Position numbers and translations under genes: made by a program. This document shows, one piece after another, positions 8,701 to 9,908 of a DNA stretch of 9,908 nucleotides. The first letter of the stretch is position 1. The number at the start of each line of letters is the position of its first letter. The stretch lies in NCBI GenBank assembly GCA_020631175.1, contig JAHDHT010000029.1, forward strand, positions 7,159 to 17,066. The letters run 5' to 3'. This DNA is from Chitinophagales bacterium (lineage in GTDB: Bacteria; Bacteroidota; Bacteroidia; Chitinophagales; JAHDHT01). Under the pieces are notes generated by a model. It ran no database searches, was not told the DNA's origin, and saw only the letters and a list, made by a program, of their open reading frames with translations.

Positions 8701-9908
8701 GTTCAAATGATTGCTTCAGGAGCTTCTCAATATACATGGGTACCGAATGCAGGCTTAGATAATGCTAACATTCCTAATCCTGTTGCTTCACCTAATGTAA
8801 CTACAGTTTATACTGTAAATGCATCAAATCCTGGTGGAAACTGTGAAAATGTGGCTCAGGTTGTAATTAATGTTATTCCTAACGTAGTTGCCACAGTTTC
8901 TGATGATCAAACAATTTGTTTAGGTGAGTCAGCACAACTATTTGCAACCGGTGGAACGACCTATCAATGGTCACCATCTACAGGATTATCTTCTACTTCG
9001 ATTTCAAATCCTGTCGCCTCTCCAACACAAACTACTACCTATACCGTAACAACTTACACTGATGATCCATCATGTGGAGATACAGAAACTGTTACAGTTA
9101 TTGTAGAGCCTAATGTAAATTTAAGTGTTAGTGAAGATCAGATTATTTGTGCTGGACAGGATGTTCAATTAGTTGCAAGTGGTGCAACAACTTATTCTTG
9201 GACACCATCGGCAGGATTAAGTAATCCTTCTATTCCAAATCCGGTTGCTTCACCAACAGTAACTACTACATATACCGTAACAGGTTCTAATGCGAATGGG
9301 GAATGTTCTGAGACAACTCAGGTAACTATTACTGTTGATGGATCTCTTGTAACAGCAAATGCAGGACCTGATCAAACAATATGTGAAGGACAAACGGTTC
9401 AATTAAATGCTACCGGTGGTAATTTCTACACCTGGTCGCCAACAACAGGTTTAAGTGATCCAAATAGTAGTAGCCCAATTGCAAGTCCAACAACAACTAC
9501 AACTTATACCGTTACTACATATAATTCAACCACAGGCATCTGTACTTCTACTGATCAGATTACAATTAATGTTGATCCGGGTATTAACTTAATGACTTCG
9601 GGTGATATTACTTTATGTGAAGGTCAGACGGCTCAGTTAATGGCTAGTGGCGGAAGTACATATACATGGATTCCGAACTTTGCATTAAACAATCCAAATA
9701 TTCCAAATCCGGTAGCTTCACCAAGTACGACCACTTCTTATCAGGTTACTGCTTCAAATGGTTCTTGCCAGGTTTCAGAAATTGTTACTGTTACCGTCGT
9801 AGGAAACCAGGATGTAGACGCTGGACCTGATCAAACGATTTGTAATGGTGAGTCTGTTCAATTAACGGCTTTCGGTTCTGGAACAAGTTATACCTGGAGT
9901 CCGACAAC
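2665..9908 (+). CDS. giant secreted multidomain adhesin-like protein (3' end beyond window)
   Basis: An uninterrupted frame of at least 2414 codons, with no stop or frameshift seen in a line-by-line translation. Order of parts: signal peptide 1-29; a first ~200-residue module with YYYIDD ending (31-239), Ig-like 242-318, PKD 319-402; second module 411-613, Ig-like 615-693, PKD 694-779; third module 788-986, Ig-like 988-1066; then an array of ~77-residue Ig-like units from 1067 to the edge. PKD domains show WDF and GTY hallmarks. Array units carry IC near the start, WSP in the middle, NPxASPTTTTTY and a second Cys, suggesting one disulfide each. They resemble the Ig-like repeats that accompany gliding-associated C-terminal (CHU_C) domains in Bacteroidota, which predicts an outer-surface adhesin exported by T9SS; the sorting domain is not in view. 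In-frame TAA at 2647 limits upstream extension, so ATG 2665 is the first Met. No own promoter was seen in the 28-base gap, so co-transcription with the desulfurase is possible. Ligand unknown. Confidence 0.9.
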   Translation, partial: MCLKFTLKNQWTSLLMSMLFIFSSGFTNAQNLVSNDSFESFVSCPNGLGAPGNSAIDLASPWYQPTAGSSDFYHACINGSNVNGVPINLFGSQPALTGDGYAGFYVYSTTDYREYIAIPLNQPMVAGESYCVSFNVSLADLMGIGIQEIGAYFTTTAINSSSDMPVAVTPQVENTSGIISNKSGWVTISGTFVAQAAYQYLTIGNFNSNANTTAGPVAGGESPYTESAYYYIDDVSVIGVSDLTITGDDLVCNGSSTTLTGPSGASSYSWTVAGSNTVIGNGQNLTVSPSATTTYELTVSYANGCSATTDFTVTAATTPQAAFSVNGDLCAGLTIDFVDQSSGTTMATTYEWDFQNDGITDATSSGGASFTFTIPGTYNVALTVSNGQGCSNTTTLPIVVSGDCDPCTSANQFVPNSGGDTFSSCPMSEGDLSSATSWTSANNEDPDYFNACSTNGITGVPSNAAGNQASASGNGYFGIVTYNADGDREYLSTSLNNALTPGRTYCVEFKTSLGDNAGFSITELGAHLSLSDISIGTSGFLPFSPQVVSTDPLTDSNGWTTVSGTFTANAAFTHITIGNFNNNANTTFAPTGSGIGNYADAAYYYIEDIVVYELPDFTLSSNTNGTACGDEPVTLTATGDFCDIQWTTQDDPNTIVGTGGTITVTPNETTTYVATSSNGNCTVSKTITLSIIPAPEPDFIFTNTCLGQLTQFISTSSGVEPGATYSWDFTNDAIPEIVTNENTVYWQFDSLGTYIVRMDVQNPGGCDAHFIKYFVTIEDCDDCDKEDNVSNNSFDSFNNCPENEGELANAVPWYSANAGTPDAFNGCSSSAATDIPNNQYGTQTSNSGLGYGGFIAYDENGDREYIAAPLASNLTPGQTYCVSFVVSLAETSDYAIANIGAHFSTSPVTGNSTSNLTVTPQVEGTTFVTDQVNWVTFSANFTATSNFSYLTIGNFNNNANTISTTTGSGNGQGYAYYYIDDVVVTPFDVSISPVATICPGDQATLNATVDGLCEVFWTTEDNPGIIIGNTTSLNVTPAETTTYVLNARNECCLYQETVTVTVSNASSAEAGEDAEICLGDSTPLNASGGLTYSWSPSNGLSSSTIANPTASPNSTTTYTVSVTDNFGCITTDEVTVTVLPLPNVQISNDQNICSGESIQLVAGGGTSYSWSPSAGLSSTSVFNPLASPSTTTTYTVTVTDANGCENFASVTVNVAAAPQFPSPQFTTLCNGSSVQLTNVPDAVSYSWSPATNLSCSNCANPVVSTSVDQEYTLTYTNTNGCSGTVTYIIDVIDAASFSAGPDIAICEGESGTLTPSGVTAGSNFVWSPATGLSSTTALNPTASPTTTTTYTLTVFDAQTGQCSSTDQVTVIVNQASIVSAGPDITICEGDGAQLFASGGVTYSWTPTFGLSNPGIANPVASPSTTTVYTVQVTNASGCVAVDQMVVNVEDKAEVTAPANLTVCAGESVALNASGTGTQYIWTPATGLNNTTSANPIASPASTTTYQVINYNTTPTFCSDTAFVTVTVVDFPVGGAGNDVTICEGESAILGASGGTSYLWTPSFGLSATNVANPIASPTTTTTYTVTIGQGDCTITDQLTVFVSDNITVNAGNDQTICLGESANLNAIGGANFVWSPTTGLSNPNIANPTASPTSTTTYEVVSFGDNAVLCSDTDYVTIFVDPNTEAMVSNDITICSGESAQLVASGGTSYTWVPTAGLSNPNIPNPISTPSSTTTYQVIVTNGSGTCESSEFVTVTVVPQASVDTNGDQFICEGESVQLMASGPAGQNYVWSPSTGLNNPNSPNPVAAPTTTTTYTVTAYSDDPNQCTDVAFVTVNVDPVPVAQAGNDVALCSGGSAQLIASGGTVYMWSPSFGLSATNIPNPVATPSVTTTYTVVVSNANGTCSSVDQVVVTVDEQLTANAGPDVTVCSGQGVQLNASGGTSYSWSPTTGLSNPNIANPTANPTTTTTYTVTVSSSNSTICFDTDEVTVVVEPSVNLNVTQEEFTICEGQSVQMIASGASQYTWVPNAGLDNANIPNPVASPNVTTVYTVNASNPGGNCENVAQVVINVIPNVVATVSDDQTICLGESAQLFATGGTTYQWSPSTGLSSTSISNPVASPTQTTTYTVTTYTDDPSCGDTETVTVIVEPNVNLSVSEDQIICAGQDVQLVASGATTYSWTPSAGLSNPSIPNPVASPTVTTTYTVTGSNANGECSETTQVTITVDGSLVTANAGPDQTICEGQTVQLNATGGNFYTWSPTTGLSDPNSSSPIASPTTTTTYTVTTYNSTTGICTSTDQITINVDPGINLMTSGDITLCEGQTAQLMASGGSTYTWIPNFALNNPNIPNPVASPSTTTSYQVTASNGSCQVSEIVTVTVVGNQDVDAGPDQTICNGESVQLTAFGSGTSYTWSPT
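2755..3870 (+). repeat. N-terminal block 1: REY/TIGNF module, Ig-like, PKD
   Basis: First of three homologous blocks. The leading module (residues 31-239) has SCP with Cys44, HAC with Cys76, REYI from Arg113, YCV with Cys131, LTIGNFNSNANT near 201-212 and YYYIDDVSV at its end. It looks like an all-beta, jelly-roll-like domain of the kind common in Bacteroidota secreted proteins, though I cannot name a family with certainty. An Ig-like domain (242-318) with VCNG and YSW follows, then a PKD domain (319-402) with YEWDFQNDG and PGTYNVALTVSN. A DCDPC linker leads into block 2. Confidence 0.75.
3871..5001 (+). repeat. N-terminal block 2: REY/TIGNF module, Ig-like, PKD
   Basis: Second copy, offset from block 1 by 381 residues measured at the SCP cysteine (Cys425). 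It keeps YFNAC, GDREY, YCV, ITIGNFNNNANT and YYYIEDI. Its Ig-like domain (615-693) belongs with that of block 3: both have a C-x-x-x-W-T-T core followed by an acidic DxP turn, unlike block 1. The PKD domain (694-779) has YSWDFTND and LGTYIVRMDV. It ends in a second acidic DCDDC linker. Confidence 0.75.
5002..5862 (+). repeat. N-terminal block 3: REY/TIGNF module and Ig-like, no PKD
   Basis: Third copy, offset 375 residues from block 2 at the NCP cysteine (Cys800). The module (788-986) keeps NGC, GDREYIAAPL, TYCVSF, LTIGNFNNNANT and YYYIDDVVV. The Ig-like domain (988-1066) contains an unusual adjacent cysteine pair at 1051-1052 (bases 5815-5820). Where blocks 1 and 2 have a PKD domain, this block goes directly into the Ig-like array. 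Confidence 0.75.
6544..7476 (+). repeat. higher-order repeat copy 1 (units 4-7)
   Basis: A 933-base group of four Ig-like units, weakest of the three complete copies. Unit 4 shares NFVWSP and NPTASPT with unit 8, and the CSSTDQ tail resembles unit 16. Unit 6 shares the FVTV strand with unit 10. Unit 7 shares AGNDV and PSFGLSATN with unit 11. Confidence 0.5.
7477..8412 (+). repeat. higher-order repeat copy 2 (units 8-11)
   Basis: A 936-base group. Class marks: unit 8 NAGND, LNA core and CSDTD tail; unit 9 YTWVP; unit 10 WSPSTGL and YSDDP before the second Cys; unit 11 SNANG before the second Cys. The corresponding units of the next group carry the same marks in the same order. Confidence 0.65.
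8413..9342 (+). repeat. higher-order repeat copy 3 (units 12-15)
   Basis: A 930-base group parallel to 7477-8412: unit 12 NAGPD, LNA core and CFDTD tail; unit 13 YTWVP; unit 14 WSPSTGL and YTDDP; unit 15 SNANG with IPNPVASP. Similarity is at protein level with scattered short identical DNA stretches, so duplication is not recent. Confidence 0.65.
9343..9908 (+). repeat. higher-order repeat copy 4, cut by the window edge (units 16-18)
   Basis: Unit 16 again has NAGPD, LNA and CTSTDQ; unit 17 has YTWIP; unit 18 is cut 34 residues in, just after YTWSP. The order of class marks predicts that unit 18 belongs with units 10 and 14. Confidence 0.55.

Larger units (their letters stand above)
5863..9908 (+). 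repeat. tandem array of ~77-residue Ig-like units (17 complete plus part of an 18th)
   Basis: Unit starts by residue: 1067, 1141, 1216, 1294, 1375, 1451, 1530, 1605, 1683, 1760, 1840, 1917, 1995, 2073, 2150, 2227, 2306 and 2381 (cut at 2414). Consensus along a unit: AGxDxTIC, GES, QLxASGGTSY, WSPxTGLSNPNI, NPxASPTTTTTYTV, a variable turn, a second Cys, then VTVxVDP. The paired cysteines and central Trp suit an Ig-like beta sandwich. Units are 74 to 81 residues long and diverged, not identical copies. The array is Thr/Ser/Asn-rich with almost no basic residues. Confidence 0.9.

Noticed and set aside
5863..9908. Regular repeats resembling a CRISPR or noncoding satellite array
   Set aside because: Period of ~230 bases, divergence mostly preserving the reading frame and protein motifs, and no near-identical short repeats with unique spacers; it is a coding repeat.
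2665..9908. Possible frameshift or pseudogene in the long gene
   Set aside because: The giant frame is missing from a simple list of closed frames only because it has no stop in the window; translation is continuous with sensible modules throughout.

Overview
The window looks like chromosome of a free-living member of the Bacteroidota (Flavobacteriia/Cytophagia type). The evidence is AT-rich DNA, a phosphohexomutase of the GEGNGG type found in that phylum, TAnnTTTG promoter boxes, and a giant secreted protein made of PKD and Ig-like modules typical of surface proteins exported by the type IX secretion system (T9SS) and of gliding-associated proteins. All three genes are on the + strand and closely spaced. 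No tRNA, rRNA, mobile element, CRISPR array or phage gene was seen.

Layout: 47-1435 encodes a phosphohexomutase, probably GlmM (GlcN-6-P to GlcN-1-P, feeding UDP-GlcNAc and peptidoglycan). A 49-base gap carries a good candidate Bacteroidota promoter and a Shine-Dalgarno sequence almost touching the next start. 1485-2636 encodes a class I (NifS/IscS-type) cysteine desulfurase. After 28 bases, one uninterrupted reading frame begins at 2665 and runs off the window at 9908, giving at least 2414 codons of a secreted adhesin-like protein.

The giant protein has a signal peptide (residues 1-29), then three N-terminal blocks. Each block starts with a ~200-residue module (hallmarks CP, DREY, YCV, TIGNF, YYYIDD) followed by an Ig-like domain. 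In the first two blocks a PKD domain follows. From residue 1067 there is a pure tandem array of ~77-residue Ig-like units, 17 complete and an 18th cut by the window edge. The C-terminus, where a T9SS sorting domain would be expected, is not visible.

The most interesting structure is inside this array. The units alternate between two classes and, from unit 4 on, repeat with a four-unit (~930 base) higher-order period. The array also has no Arg, no His and a single Lys in about 1,350 residues. The two upstream genes are ordinary housekeeping metabolism with no evident functional link to the surface protein. I found no clear candidate for a wholly new multi-gene system; the novelty lies in the architecture of this one protein.
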